Positions 50,261-58,994 of a DNA stretch of 64,000 nt are shown in pieces. Position numbers and translations under genes: made by a program. Below the pieces are notes generated by a model. It did not search any database. It had not been told where the DNA came from and saw nothing but the letters and a program-made list of their open reading frames with translations. Within the stretch, counting starts at the first letter, position 1. Each line of letters opens with the position of its first letter. The stretch is from NCBI RefSeq assembly GCF_000769075.1, contig NZ_JRFC01000033.1, positions 1 through 64,000 on the forward strand, read 5' to 3'. Origin of the DNA: Porphyromonas sp. COT-290 OH3588. GTDB taxonomy: Bacteria; Bacteroidota; Bacteroidia; Bacteroidales; Porphyromonadaceae.

Positions 50261-51817
50261 ATGAGTATCATTCTTTCTCTATTGCCTATTGCTCTGCTCA
50301 TTGTATTGATGATAGGCTTCAAGATGCGAGGTGACCGCAGTGCTCTGTGTGCACTATTGGCGGCGGTGGTTATCGCCATTTTTGCAGTGCCCTCCATGGA
50401 CGGCTTCGGTGCGCTACCCGAGGGTTTCGGAGCGATCTACGTCTGGTGGGCTTTCGTCGAGGGGGCACTTAAGGCAATTTTCCCTATCCTGATCATCATT
50501 ATGATGGCGATTTACAGCTACAATGTCTTGCTCGAGAGCAAGCAAATCGAGGTGATCAAGCAGCAGTTTACAAGTATCTCTAGCGATAAGCGCATTCAAG
50601 TGCTCCTGATCGTATGGGGCTTCGGGGGGCTACTCGAGGGTATGGCCGGCTTCGGGACGGCGGTCGCTATCCCAGCGGCTATCCTTATTGGCCTAGGTTT
50701 CAAACCGGGGTTTTCGGCCCTTGTATCACTCATTGCCAATAGTGTGGCCACGGGCTTCGGAGCAGTTGGGGTACCTGTCATCACACTGGCCAAGGAGGCT
50801 ATGGGGTCCGATGTGCCAGCCGATGTAATCCGAATTGTCGCTGGCGACGTCGTCCTACAGCTCTCCGTGCTGATGTTTATGATCCCATTTGTGATTCTTT
50901 TCTTGACGGATACAAGTCGCAAGTATATTATTCCCAATATTTTGCTGACCCTAGCCGTGGGAGCTATCTCTCTGGCTACTCAGTTTGCAGCAGCGTATTG
51001 GATTGGTGCAGAAACACCAGCTATCATAGGTAGCATCGCCTGTATCATCTTCTTGGTAATCTATGCCAAGGTTAAAGAAGGGAAGAAGGCCGATGCTCCC
51101 AAATACACGACCCAAGAACTAGCTAAGGCGTGGGCTGTCTACGGCTTTATCCTCCTATTCATTGTATTGGCTAGTCCACTCTCTGGCCCTATTAGTGAGT
51201 TCCTCAAGACGACATTGGTGTCCAAGATCCATTTGCCTATCTACGCAGAGGGCAAGACTTTCAACTTCGGTTGGCTCTCCAACGCAGGGTTGATGCTTTT
51301 CCTTGGTGCTTTTATTGGAGGACTTATTCAGGGCGTTAGCGCAGGGCGTCTATTCGCTATCCTAGGTCAGACGGTTGTTAAGCTACAAGCCTCTGCAGTG
51401 ACGATCATTAGCCTTGTGGCCATGAGCTCTGTGATGAGTCATAGTGGTATGATTCTCTGTATTGCCAATGCTTTAGCCGAAGCTACTGGCGCACTCTACC
51501 CACTCTTCGCACCTCTTGTCGGTGCTATTGGCACGTTTGCCACTGGTAGTGACACCTCGTCCAACATTCTCTTTGGTAAGTTGCAGGCCGATGTAGCAGG
51601 GCAGATTGGTATGGATAAGGCTTGGCTCGCAGCAGCCAATACGGCTGGAGCGACGGGCGGTAAGATTATTTCTCCTCAGAGTATCGCCATCGCAACGGCC
51701 TCGTGCAATCAGCAGGGTCAGGAGGGAGCTATCTTGCGCTCGGCACTCCCATATGCCTTGGTTTATGTCTTGATCGCTGGGCTTACCGTCTACTGCTTCT
51801 CGCATCTAGCCTTGTAG
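50261..51817 (+). CDS. L-lactate permease family transporter
   Basis: A 518-residue inner-membrane carrier of the LctP family (lactate/glycolate:H+ symport), with about 13 membrane segments. Diagnostic sequences are WGFGGLLEGMAGFGTAVAIPAAIL (about 120-143), SVATGFGAVGVPVITLA and the C-terminal ATGSDTSSNILFG and AANTAGATGGKIISPQS. Length is slightly below E. coli LldP (551). Uptake or export of lactate fits a fermenting organism. It stands alone with its own terminator. Confidence 0.92.
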   Translation: MSIILSLLPIALLIVLMIGFKMRGDRSALCALLAAVVIAIFAVPSMDGFGALPEGFGAIYVWWAFVEGALKAIFPILIIIMMAIYSYNVLLESKQIEVIKQQFTSISSDKRIQVLLIVWGFGGLLEGMAGFGTAVAIPAAILIGLGFKPGFSALVSLIANSVATGFGAVGVPVITLAKEAMGSDVPADVIRIVAGDVVLQLSVLMFMIPFVILFLTDTSRKYIIPNILLTLAVGAISLATQFAAAYWIGAETPAIIGSIACIIFLVIYAKVKEGKKADAPKYTTQELAKAWAVYGFILLFIVLASPLSGPISEFLKTTLVSKIHLPIYAEGKTFNFGWLSNAGLMLFLGAFIGGLIQGVSAGRLFAILGQTVVKLQASAVTIISLVAMSSVMSHSGMILCIANALAEATGALYPLFAPLVGAIGTFATGSDTSSNILFGKLQADVAGQIGMDKAWLAAANTAGATGGKIISPQSIAIATASCNQQGQEGAILRSALPYALVYVLIAGLTVYCFSHLAL

Positions 51818-51866
51818 TTCCTCTTTGGAGTCACGCGGTTTGCACTTTCGTTAAGACGGTGATTAC

Positions 51867-51913
51867 ACCAAGGGGGCTGGACAGAGATAACGTTTCTGTC
51901 CAGCCCCCTTGGT
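51867..51913. terminator. Bidirectional terminator, 19-bp perfect palindrome
   Basis: Arms 51867-51885 and 51895-51913 are exact reverse complements. It separates convergent lactate permease and MerR genes. Confidence 0.88.
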
Positions 51914-51938
51914 TATGTATTGCTATGAGGAGAATAGT

Positions 51939-52259
51939 TTAGTCCACCAGCTTGGCGTGTAGCTCACGCAGACGAATAGCACAGTCCTTGAGTCGAGCGA
52001 GGATGTCGGCTCGCCGTTCTAGTTCGTCACGACGATTGCTTAGCGCCTCCCTTGCACCGGGTATGGTAAGTCCCTTATCCCGAATAAGATGTTTGATGAG
52101 TTTGAGGTCATCTATATCCTTCTGTACGTAGCGCCTTGTCCCACCAGTCGAATACTTGGGCTTGACATGGGGAAACTCTCGCTCCCAGTGCTTGAGCGTC
52201 GAGGCTGGTTCGCCCAAGATCTGAGCAACCTCTCGCACATGATAGAAGACCTTAGCCAT
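51939..52259 (-). CDS. MerR-family transcriptional regulator
   Basis: A 106-residue DNA-binding protein. The winged helix-turn-helix is YHVREVAQILGEPASTLKHWEREFP (key positions V-x-E-V-A-x-x-L and L-K-H-W-E) followed by GTRRYVQKDIDDL, and then a short coiled-coil dimerisation helix. No effector domain or metal-binding Cys is present. I start it at 52259 (MAKVFYHV), 8 bases after the manA stop, so it is the distal gene of a manA-merR unit. Targets unknown. Confidence 0.88.
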   Translation of the reverse strand: MAKVFYHVREVAQILGEPASTLKHWEREFPHVKPKYSTGGTRRYVQKDIDDLKLIKHLIRDKGLTIPGAREALSNRRDELERRADILARLKDCAIRLRELHAKLVD

Positions 52260-52267
52260 CTGATGGG

Positions 52268-53254
52268 TTAGGGGATATAGGTTTCCATGAGCTTGCAAGT
52301 ACCATGAGGCTCTAGCTTGATGCCCGTAGCCTCGGCTGGTACAAGTACGCTTTGTCCTTGGTGTAGCTCTAGCGTGTGGCCTGCATCGTCCGTTAGAGTT
52401 AGCTTACCAGACATCACAATGTAGATGACGAAGCTATCGAGAGCCGACCAGTCACGTTGTAGGGGCTGATCTAGCTCGAGTAGGTTGGTTTTGAAGTACT
52501 CACAGCTGACGATGGGGTTCGCTTCATTGGGCTTGGGCTGGTAGGAGGTGCGATAGTCCTCGTGTAGGGTATAGTCGATCGCATCTTTGGCTAGCTCGGT
52601 GTGTAGCTCACGCTTGTTGCCTGCGGCATCTGTGCGGTCGTAGTCGTAGATGCGGTAGGTAATGTTGCTCGTTTGCTGAATTTCCGCTACGAAGCAACCT
52701 GCCCCAATAGCATGCACACGCCCAGCAGGCAAGAAGAAGACATCTCCCTCGGCGACCTTATACTCCTTCATAACCTCCATGATAGAGCTATTTTTGATGC
52801 GCTCCACATAGTCCTCGGGAGAGGACTGCTGGCTAAAGCCACTGAATAGCTTAGCCGTAGGCGAAGCCTTGACCACGTACCACATCTCTGTCTTGCCAAA
52901 CGAATTGTGGCGTGCCATACCGAGCTTATCATCGGGGTGAACTTGAATGGATAGGTTATCCTGAGCATCGATGAACTTGATAAGCAGAGGGAAGCGCTCT
53001 CCGAAGCGCTTCTGCACACGGTGGCCCACTAGACGAGCGCCGTAGATCTTGATGAGCTCATCGAGATTTTTGCCCTTGAGTACTCCTGCGTCCACCACCG
53101 AGTAGTTGTCGTCTACATGGGAGATTTCCCAGCTCTCGCCTACCTTGTCGTTATTAGGCTCAAGGCCTTTGAAGGGGCGAATGTCTTGGCCGCCCCAAAT
53201 CACTTCCTTGAGCAGTGGCTCAAAGGTCAGAGGATACAATCTAGTTAAATTCAT
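52268..53254 (-). CDS. manA: Mannose-6-phosphate isomerase, class I
   Basis: A 328-residue zinc enzyme of the short type I group, converting fructose-6-P and mannose-6-P. The cupin metal site is visible: QVHPDD (about 101-106), KTEMWYVV (about 117-124) and HAIGAGCFVAEIQQTSNITYRIYDYDR (about 182-208). Mannose-6-P feeds GDP-mannose and related surface sugars. It heads a likely manA-merR transcript. Confidence 0.92.
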   Translation of the reverse strand: MNLTRLYPLTFEPLLKEVIWGGQDIRPFKGLEPNNDKVGESWEISHVDDNYSVVDAGVLKGKNLDELIKIYGARLVGHRVQKRFGERFPLLIKFIDAQDNLSIQVHPDDKLGMARHNSFGKTEMWYVVKASPTAKLFSGFSQQSSPEDYVERIKNSSIMEVMKEYKVAEGDVFFLPAGRVHAIGAGCFVAEIQQTSNITYRIYDYDRTDAAGNKRELHTELAKDAIDYTLHEDYRTSYQPKPNEANPIVSCEYFKTNLLELDQPLQRDWSALDSFVIYIVMSGKLTLTDDAGHTLELHQGQSVLVPAEATGIKLEPHGTCKLMETYIP

Positions 53255-53272
53255 TGTGTCGTTTATTAGTTT

Positions 53273-54808
53273 TTATTCTGTCTTCGTTTTAGCTTGTTCG
53301 CTTTTTAGTATAGCCTTGAGCTTAGCCACGATTTCGGGGTGCTGCTCGGCTACATTGTTGGCTTCGCCGAGATCCTCGGCCAAGTTGTAGAGTTGGTCTA
53401 CATCGCTATTGCCCGTTTCTATCTCAGGTCCCCATGGGATCATCTTGGGGCCACCTTTGGGCTGGATATACTTCCAGTCGCCTAGGCGGATAGCTAGGGT
53501 TTTGTTGGCCGCCTGAGTGATGATGTGCAGAGGCTCGGTTGCATCTCCTGCAAGCCATGCTTGTAGAGCATCTCGGCTATCGGGGGCTGCTCCCTCGGGG
53601 AGGGTGCTCCCTACGAGTTTGGCGAGTGAGGCGATCCAGTCGATTTGGCTTACTACCTCATGGCTTACGCTGGGCTGCTGGATTTGCTTAGGCCAATGTA
53701 CTAGAGCAGGAATGCGTGCTCCTCCCTCGAATGCACTGTACTTGTAGCTGCGAGAGTGTCCTGAGGGCTTGTGCTCGCCGAGGAGCTCTTCGGCACTATC
53801 GGCATAGCCATCGTCAATCACAGCTCCATTGTCGCTCGAGAGGATAATGAGTGTATTCTCCGTCAGTCCAAGTCTGTCTAGAGTCTGGAGCACCTGCCCT
53901 ACTGTGTAATCGAACTGCATGATTGCCTCGCCACGTAGCCCCATCGGGCTCTTGCCTCGGAAGCGAGGATGAGGGAAGCGAGGTACATGCACATCGTTGG
54001 TCGCCAAGTAGAGGAAGAAAGGCTCGCTCTGGTTGCGTTCGATGAACTCGACGGCTTTTGTCACGATCGAGTCGGCGATGTCTTCGTCACGCCAGAGGGC
54101 TTTGCCTCCACCTTTCATATAGCCGATGCGACCGATGCCATTGACTATGGCCATATCATGCCCGTGGCTGTGTTTGAGGTTGTAGAGCAGGTCTGGGCGA
54201 TCTCGTCCTAGTGGTTCGTTCTCGAAAGGCTTGGCGTAGCTCACCGAGATTGGAGCCGTGGGGTCGTAGTTTGCCACTTGCCCTTGCTCGATGAAAACGC
54301 AAGGGACGCGGTCGGCAGTGGCTGCCATGATGTAGCTATAGTCGAAGCCGATGTCCTTGGTGTGACGTTTGAGAGGAGCATTCCAGTCCTGTCTGCCACT
54401 CTCCTCGCTAAGTCCTAGATGCCACTTCCCTACTACTGCGGTCTTGTATCCAGCCTCGGAGAATAGATCGGCTAAGGTGTATTGCTCTGGTTTGATGATC
54501 ATGGCTGCATCTCCTGCTGCGACGTCCGTCCCGGCTCTGCGCCATGCATACTCACCCGTGAGCATAGCATATCTAGACGGGGTGCTTGTAGCTGCAGCGG
54601 CATACGCATTGTCGAAGCGGATACCACTATTGGCTAGACGGTCTACGTTGGGCGTACTGACGGCTTGGGCGCCATAGCACGACAAGTCACCATAGCCGAG
54701 GTCGTCGGCATAGATGAGGATCACGTTGGGTCTGTCGCCTGCGCTCTGTGCTCCTAGGGCTAGCGGGGCGGCTAGGGCGAGCAGGCTATATTTGAGTCCG
54801 TCCTGCAT
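53273..54808 (-). CDS. Sulfatase, serine-type
   Basis: A 511-residue arylsulfatase-family enzyme with a signal peptide (cleavage near GAQSAG). Metal ligands are in YADDLGYGD (about 33-41). The catalytic motif is STPSRYAMLTG (about 75-85), so the residue converted to formylglycine is a Ser, which requires the radical-SAM maturase anSME. GKWHLG and SSDNGA are also family hallmarks. It probably acts in the periplasm on sulfated host glycans such as mucin. The maturase is not in this window. Confidence 0.92.
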   Translation of the reverse strand: MQDGLKYSLLALAAPLALGAQSAGDRPNVILIYADDLGYGDLSCYGAQAVSTPNVDRLANSGIRFDNAYAAAATSTPSRYAMLTGEYAWRRAGTDVAAGDAAMIIKPEQYTLADLFSEAGYKTAVVGKWHLGLSEESGRQDWNAPLKRHTKDIGFDYSYIMAATADRVPCVFIEQGQVANYDPTAPISVSYAKPFENEPLGRDRPDLLYNLKHSHGHDMAIVNGIGRIGYMKGGGKALWRDEDIADSIVTKAVEFIERNQSEPFFLYLATNDVHVPRFPHPRFRGKSPMGLRGEAIMQFDYTVGQVLQTLDRLGLTENTLIILSSDNGAVIDDGYADSAEELLGEHKPSGHSRSYKYSAFEGGARIPALVHWPKQIQQPSVSHEVVSQIDWIASLAKLVGSTLPEGAAPDSRDALQAWLAGDATEPLHIITQAANKTLAIRLGDWKYIQPKGGPKMIPWGPEIETGNSDVDQLYNLAEDLGEANNVAEQHPEIVAKLKAILKSEQAKTKTE

Positions 54809-54823
54809 AGATTGCGAAAATTT

Positions 54824-56365
54824 CTAGGCGTTTGTTTGGGATATCATACCGAGAAGCTCGTCTAGATGTTTGCGGCTATTGGCAAGGCGTGGGATCTTGT
54901 GTTGCCCGCCGAGCTTGCCCTTCTCGTCTAGCCAGCGATGGAAGAGGCCGCTAGGGGCGACTTGTAGAGCTAGGGGCTTGAGGGTCATATCCATATAGCG
55001 CTTGGCTTCGTAGTCGGAGTTAAGTTTCTGGAGTTCCTCGTCGAGGACACGTGCGAAAGTGTCGATATCCGCAGGAGGAGTGGAGAACTCAATCAACCAG
55101 TCGTGGCGCCCCTTCCCCTCGTCATGGAAGAAATGTGGTGCCGCTGTGTATTCGGCCACCTTAGATTTGGTCTCGTATGAGGCTCTAGCTATGGCCCGAT
55201 CCGCATTAGCCACCATGAGTTCCTCACCGAAGGCATTGATAAAGTGCTTCGTCCTCCCAGTGATGATGATGCGGTAGGGGTTGATGCTTGTGAACTGCAC
55301 GGTGTCGCCAATGAGATAGCGATAGAGACCTCCTAGAGTACTCATGAGGATAGCGTAGTTCTTGCCCGGCTCAACCTCCCACAGTGGTATAGGGGCTGTG
55401 GGGTCGCAGATTGGGTCTGTGCTCTCGTCGATCGCCTCAACGGGGACAAACTCGTAGAAGGTGCCGTAGTCGAGCATCAAGAGCATACCTCGCTGGCTTG
55501 GATCGTCTTGTATGGCTATGAAACCTTCGCTGGCGTTGTAGGTCTCTTCGTAGCGCATTGTCGTCGAGGGAATGAGCTCTTGGTAGGCCTCACGGTAGGG
55601 CTCGAAGCTGATTCCACCGTGGAAGAAAACCTCGAGCGAAGGCCATACCTCGCTGATGTTGTCCGCCCCTGTATAGTCTAGCACCTCCTTGAGCATGACC
55701 ATCATCCATGAGGGTACACCCGATAGGCTCCCAACCTTGGCCGAGGCGACCTCTCGCACGATAGCTTTCATCTTAGCCCCCCACTCGTCCATAAGTAACG
55801 TTTTGGTGCTGGGTACACGCATCAGCGCCCCAAGAGCAGGCATATGCTGTACGAGGATAGCACTAAGATCCCCCGCTGAGCTATTGCTCCCGAGGTCTAT
55901 AGGAGCGTGGCTACCACCGAGGACAAGGCCTTTGGTGGAGAAAAATCGGCTGTCGGGGTAATTGCGTAGATAGAGCCAGAGGGCATCGCCTCCGCCTCGA
56001 TAGTGGCAGTCGTGTAGGTGCGTGTAAGGTGCGGGAATGTATTTGCTCTTGTCGTTGGTGGTACCACTGCTTTTGGCGTACCAGCGACATGAGCCGGGGA
56101 TTAGGATGTCACGTTCGCCGCGGATCATACGCTCCACATCGGCCTTGACCTCCTCGTAACTCTGCACAGGGGTACGGCTAGCGAAGTCGTGGTAGCTACA
56201 GTTGCGTGTGAGCGCATGGCGACGACCAAACTCTGTGCGCTCTAGTCTACCCAATAGACGTTTCAGCTGCTTGAGTTGTATCTCTCTAGCATTATCCCGA
56301 TAACTCTCGATGGCTCGTATGCGCATCTTGGCCCACTGATAGACCAGCTTAGTTTTCAGATCCAT
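54824..56365 (-). CDS. GH3 auxin-responsive-family acyl-adenylating enzyme
   Basis: A 513-residue protein of the GH3 family, best known from plants, where members adenylate a carboxylic acid and join it to an amino acid. The ATP-binding motif is YAKSSGTTNDKSKYIP (about 93-108), followed by MRYEETYNASEGF (about 276-288) and TGRTKHFINAFGEEL (about 356-370). No signal peptide. Bacterial members occur in many Bacteroidetes, but their substrates are not established. It lies 15 bases upstream of the sulfatase on the same strand. The name does not refer to glycoside hydrolase family 3. Confidence 0.85.
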   Translation of the reverse strand: MDLKTKLVYQWAKMRIRAIESYRDNAREIQLKQLKRLLGRLERTEFGRRHALTRNCSYHDFASRTPVQSYEEVKADVERMIRGERDILIPGSCRWYAKSSGTTNDKSKYIPAPYTHLHDCHYRGGGDALWLYLRNYPDSRFFSTKGLVLGGSHAPIDLGSNSSAGDLSAILVQHMPALGALMRVPSTKTLLMDEWGAKMKAIVREVASAKVGSLSGVPSWMMVMLKEVLDYTGADNISEVWPSLEVFFHGGISFEPYREAYQELIPSTTMRYEETYNASEGFIAIQDDPSQRGMLLMLDYGTFYEFVPVEAIDESTDPICDPTAPIPLWEVEPGKNYAILMSTLGGLYRYLIGDTVQFTSINPYRIIITGRTKHFINAFGEELMVANADRAIARASYETKSKVAEYTAAPHFFHDEGKGRHDWLIEFSTPPADIDTFARVLDEELQKLNSDYEAKRYMDMTLKPLALQVAPSGLFHRWLDEKGKLGGQHKIPRLANSRKHLDELLGMISQTNA

Positions 56366-56555
56366 AAATATCGTTTGTATCTGTGCCCTATCTCTCTGCT
56401 TATGCGCCTCGGCTGATAGAGCTGGGTAGGCTAGATAAGCTCAGTGAGTAGGCAGTAAAATCTACTTAACCTCTTAGTATGAGGCATAAAGTTACGACTT
56501 AATACCAGTACCAGCAAAGGGCTCGCCACTGGCAAGATAATCGCCCCAATACAGA

Positions 56556-56592
56556 AGCCCTGCGATAGCTCCTCGGAGGCTATTGCAGGGCT
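56556..56592 (-). terminator. Terminator of dnaA
   Basis: AGCCCTGCGATAGC (56556-56569) pairs with GCTATTGCAGGGCT (56579-56592), one wobble. It lies 26 bases past the dnaA stop on the reverse strand. The T-tract is weak. Confidence 0.65.
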
Positions 56593-56617
56593 CGTATATT
56601 GTAGGCTAGTATCCGTG

Positions 56618-58000
56618 CTAGAGTGCTGGCTGTGTAAGCAAGCTCTCTAGCTGGGTCATCGTTTGCCTAAAGCCCTCGTCCACGCTCATTCTATCGCCTA
56701 CGGCCTTGACCCCGTGCATGACGGTCGTATGGTTTTTGCGCCCCAGACGCTCGGCAATGGCGTTGTAGGAGTGATCGGTGTGCTTCTTGGTCATATACAT
56801 CACGATCTGTCGTGGTAGAGCGATGTCTGCTCGTCGTGTGCTGCTACGTAGCTGAGCGACCTCGATGTTGTACTCCTGAGCCACAATCTGCTGGATACGG
56901 TCCATCGTGATCTCGGGCTTCTCCATATTGATTGAGGTACAGACTACCTGACGAGCATCGCTCATGTTGATCTCTCTCTGGCTCATCTGCGCACGGATCA
57001 CAAGCGTCTTGATCGCACCGTCTAGCTCACGCACATTGTTTTGCATATTCTCTGCGATGAACTCGACGATCTCGTCGCCTAGCTGCACGCCACTCTCCGC
57101 CACTTTGCTACGCAATATCTTGCGTCTGAGCTCAATGTCGGGGCGCTCTAGTGGGATCATCACCGAACTCTGTATGCGGGTGAAGATGCGATTCTCGATG
57201 CCTCTAAACTCCACGGGAGGGATATCCGCCGTCAGGACGATCTGCTTGTTGAGCAGATATAGGTGGTTGAAAATCTCGAAAAAAGCCTGCTGGGTTTTCT
57301 CCTTACCCACGAGCCCCTGTATGTCGTCTATAATCAGTACGTCCATCTGCTGGTAGAACTCGATGAACGAGCCTCGCTCTCGGAAGCGTGCATCGTGGAC
57401 ATACTGAGCCTCAAACTTGGCGCTAGAGACATAGCAAACACGCATACTTGGGTGTAGCTCCTGTACCTTCTGCCCGATAGCCTGCGAGAGGTGAGTCTTG
57501 CCCACACCGCTAGGGCCGTATATAAATAGGAGATTTAGAGGAGCCTGTCCGGGGCGCTCAGCTACACCTTGAGCGATCATACGGGCCACACGATTGCACT
57601 CGCTCTCGTAGAAAGTCTCGAAGCGTAGGGCGTCGTTGAGGAAGCTCACATAGTTCTCAGTCTTGCGTGCTGGCATCTCTTCCTGCTTGCTCGCTGGTGT
57701 TTCAGGTAGAGAGGCTGTTTGGCTCCGATACTCAAAAATCAAGATGGCGTTGGCACCTACATAGGACTGCAACATGAGGTTAAACTCTCGGGCGAAGTTC
57801 TCCTCGAGATATATAGCGAAGTGCTCCGTAGGCACTCGGAGCGTCAGCTCCTCTCCCTTGATGCCGCAAGGCTCAATGGGGTCTATCCAGTTTTTGACTG
57901 CTGTTTCGTCCAGCAGCGAAACCAGAAAGGCGTGGCATTTGCTCCAAAGACTTAGGGCCGATGCCACCTCGTCCTCGGTAAACTTGATTGGTGCGAGCAT
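56618..58000 (-). CDS. dnaA: Chromosomal replication initiator DnaA
   Basis: A 460-residue initiator. Domain I spans about 1-90, domain II is short, and the AAA+ domain III has Walker A YGPSGVGKTH (about 162-171), Walker B VLIIDDIQ (about 228-235) and sensor motifs. Domain IV ends with the DnaA-box-binding signature RKNHTTVMHGVKAV (about 425-438). I start it at 58000 (MLAPIKF), since the in-frame ATG at 58057 adds a non-conserved extension. A cluster of DnaA-box-like sites lies just upstream. Confidence 0.97.
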   Translation of the reverse strand: MLAPIKFTEDEVASALSLWSKCHAFLVSLLDETAVKNWIDPIEPCGIKGEELTLRVPTEHFAIYLEENFAREFNLMLQSYVGANAILIFEYRSQTASLPETPASKQEEMPARKTENYVSFLNDALRFETFYESECNRVARMIAQGVAERPGQAPLNLLFIYGPSGVGKTHLSQAIGQKVQELHPSMRVCYVSSAKFEAQYVHDARFRERGSFIEFYQQMDVLIIDDIQGLVGKEKTQQAFFEIFNHLYLLNKQIVLTADIPPVEFRGIENRIFTRIQSSVMIPLERPDIELRRKILRSKVAESGVQLGDEIVEFIAENMQNNVRELDGAIKTLVIRAQMSQREINMSDARQVVCTSINMEKPEITMDRIQQIVAQEYNIEVAQLRSSTRRADIALPRQIVMYMTKKHTDHSYNAIAERLGRKNHTTVMHGVKAVGDRMSVDEGFRQTMTQLESLLTQPAL

Positions 58001-58074
58001 AAATATTTCGTGTAGCGCAGTATTTATTTGACTATGAAAAAGGCGACTAAGAAGCACACATTTTGTACTCTTTT

Positions 58075-58370
58075 CGTCTTACAAAGTTGTCCAATAAATC
58101 GGGAAGAAAAAAACCTTTTTTGCCTTGTTTTTTTCGATCTAATTATATCATTTTTGTTTTCAGCGCTTTATATATATCAACTAATACACACTGCACAGGT
58201 TTTTTGTAAGTTGTTGTTATTCAAATATTAGGTTGAGTACGCACAGGTTATCAACAGATTTATGCACATTGCACGGTCGTGATTAATTGACCACTTATGA
58301 ACATCTTACGCTATTCGTCTAGAAAATCTTTCCACACCACCCAGAGGACGCCTCGAGGGTGTGCATAGTG
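58075..58370. other. Candidate chromosomal origin (oriC)
   Basis: Immediately upstream of dnaA. A perfect DnaA box TTATGCACA is at 58260-58268. One-mismatch sites are TAATACACA (58182), TTATCAACA (58248), TTATGAACA (58295) and, on the other strand, TGTGCATAG (58360). An AT-rich tract (58110-58225, with several T-runs and TATATATC) could be the unwinding element. The position beside dnaA fits known Porphyromonas gene order, but GC skew was not computed. Confidence 0.55.
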
Positions 58371-58480
58371 TCGCCTTGAGAGTACTGTGTATTGCTCCCT
58401 ATAAGGCTCTTGCCCTGCTATCTTGAGCAGAAGTCTATGGGCGTAATTTGGTTTGACATAAATTTACAACTCTATATTAA

Positions 58481-58885
58481 GTTCGTATTGCTTGGTTAGG
58501 GCTCATAGCCCGCTAGGGGGCAAAATGGAAAATCGCATATTTGCCCCCTAGCAGGCTCTGTATGGCGTCCGAGTCTATTGGCGCATCTGAACTCTAGTGA
58601 GGTGGAAATAGTGGCCTAGAAAGACTTGTTTTTAATGTATTGATAACCATGTGTTTAGATGGATTTTATGTGCCGTTTATTGTGCTCGTGGCTCATTCCT
58701 CAGTATTTCTCCCCATCAATCTCCTCGGATCAGTGGACCTATCTCAAACAATTAGCCCACCAATCTGGAGAGATCCTCCCTTCAATTTGTCCATAATGCT
58801 CTGCCATGCTTTATGAATAGCCTTCTGGTTCTCAAAATTTCTAGGTAATCCCTTTACGATCCTTAACGAAAAAGTAGACGAACGA
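58481..58885 (+). repeat. Intergenic MITE-like element, copy E
   Basis: The leader block at 58531-58582 carries CATATTTGCCCCCTAGCAGG. The 22-bp units are 58708-58729, 58730-58751, 58752-58773 and 58774-58795. The tail with CCTTAACGAAAAAGTAGACG ends near 58885. The outer ends GTTCGTATTGCTT (58481) and the complement of AAAAAGTAGACGAAC (58869-58883) are imperfect inverted repeats. This copy alone has an inverted duplication of the leader (58507-58524 against 58540-58557). It lies between candidate oriC and the sigma-54 regulator. Confidence 0.85.
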
Positions 58886-58966
58886 GCACCCGATACACTC
58901 AGGGCTGTGAGTAAAATGGATATCGCTATACCCCAGACGCAATAGCGAGTAGAGTGAGTAAATGAT

Positions 58967-58974
58967 TATCTTTG
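58967..58974 (+). promoter_or_regulatory. -7 box for the sigma-54 regulator operon
   Basis: TATCTTTG matches the Bacteroidetes -7 element, with a predicted leader of about 15 bases before the ATG at 58995. It lies about 80 bases outside the end of repeat copy E. Confidence 0.5.
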
Positions 58975-58994
58975 TGACAAAATGGCAGTAAGAT

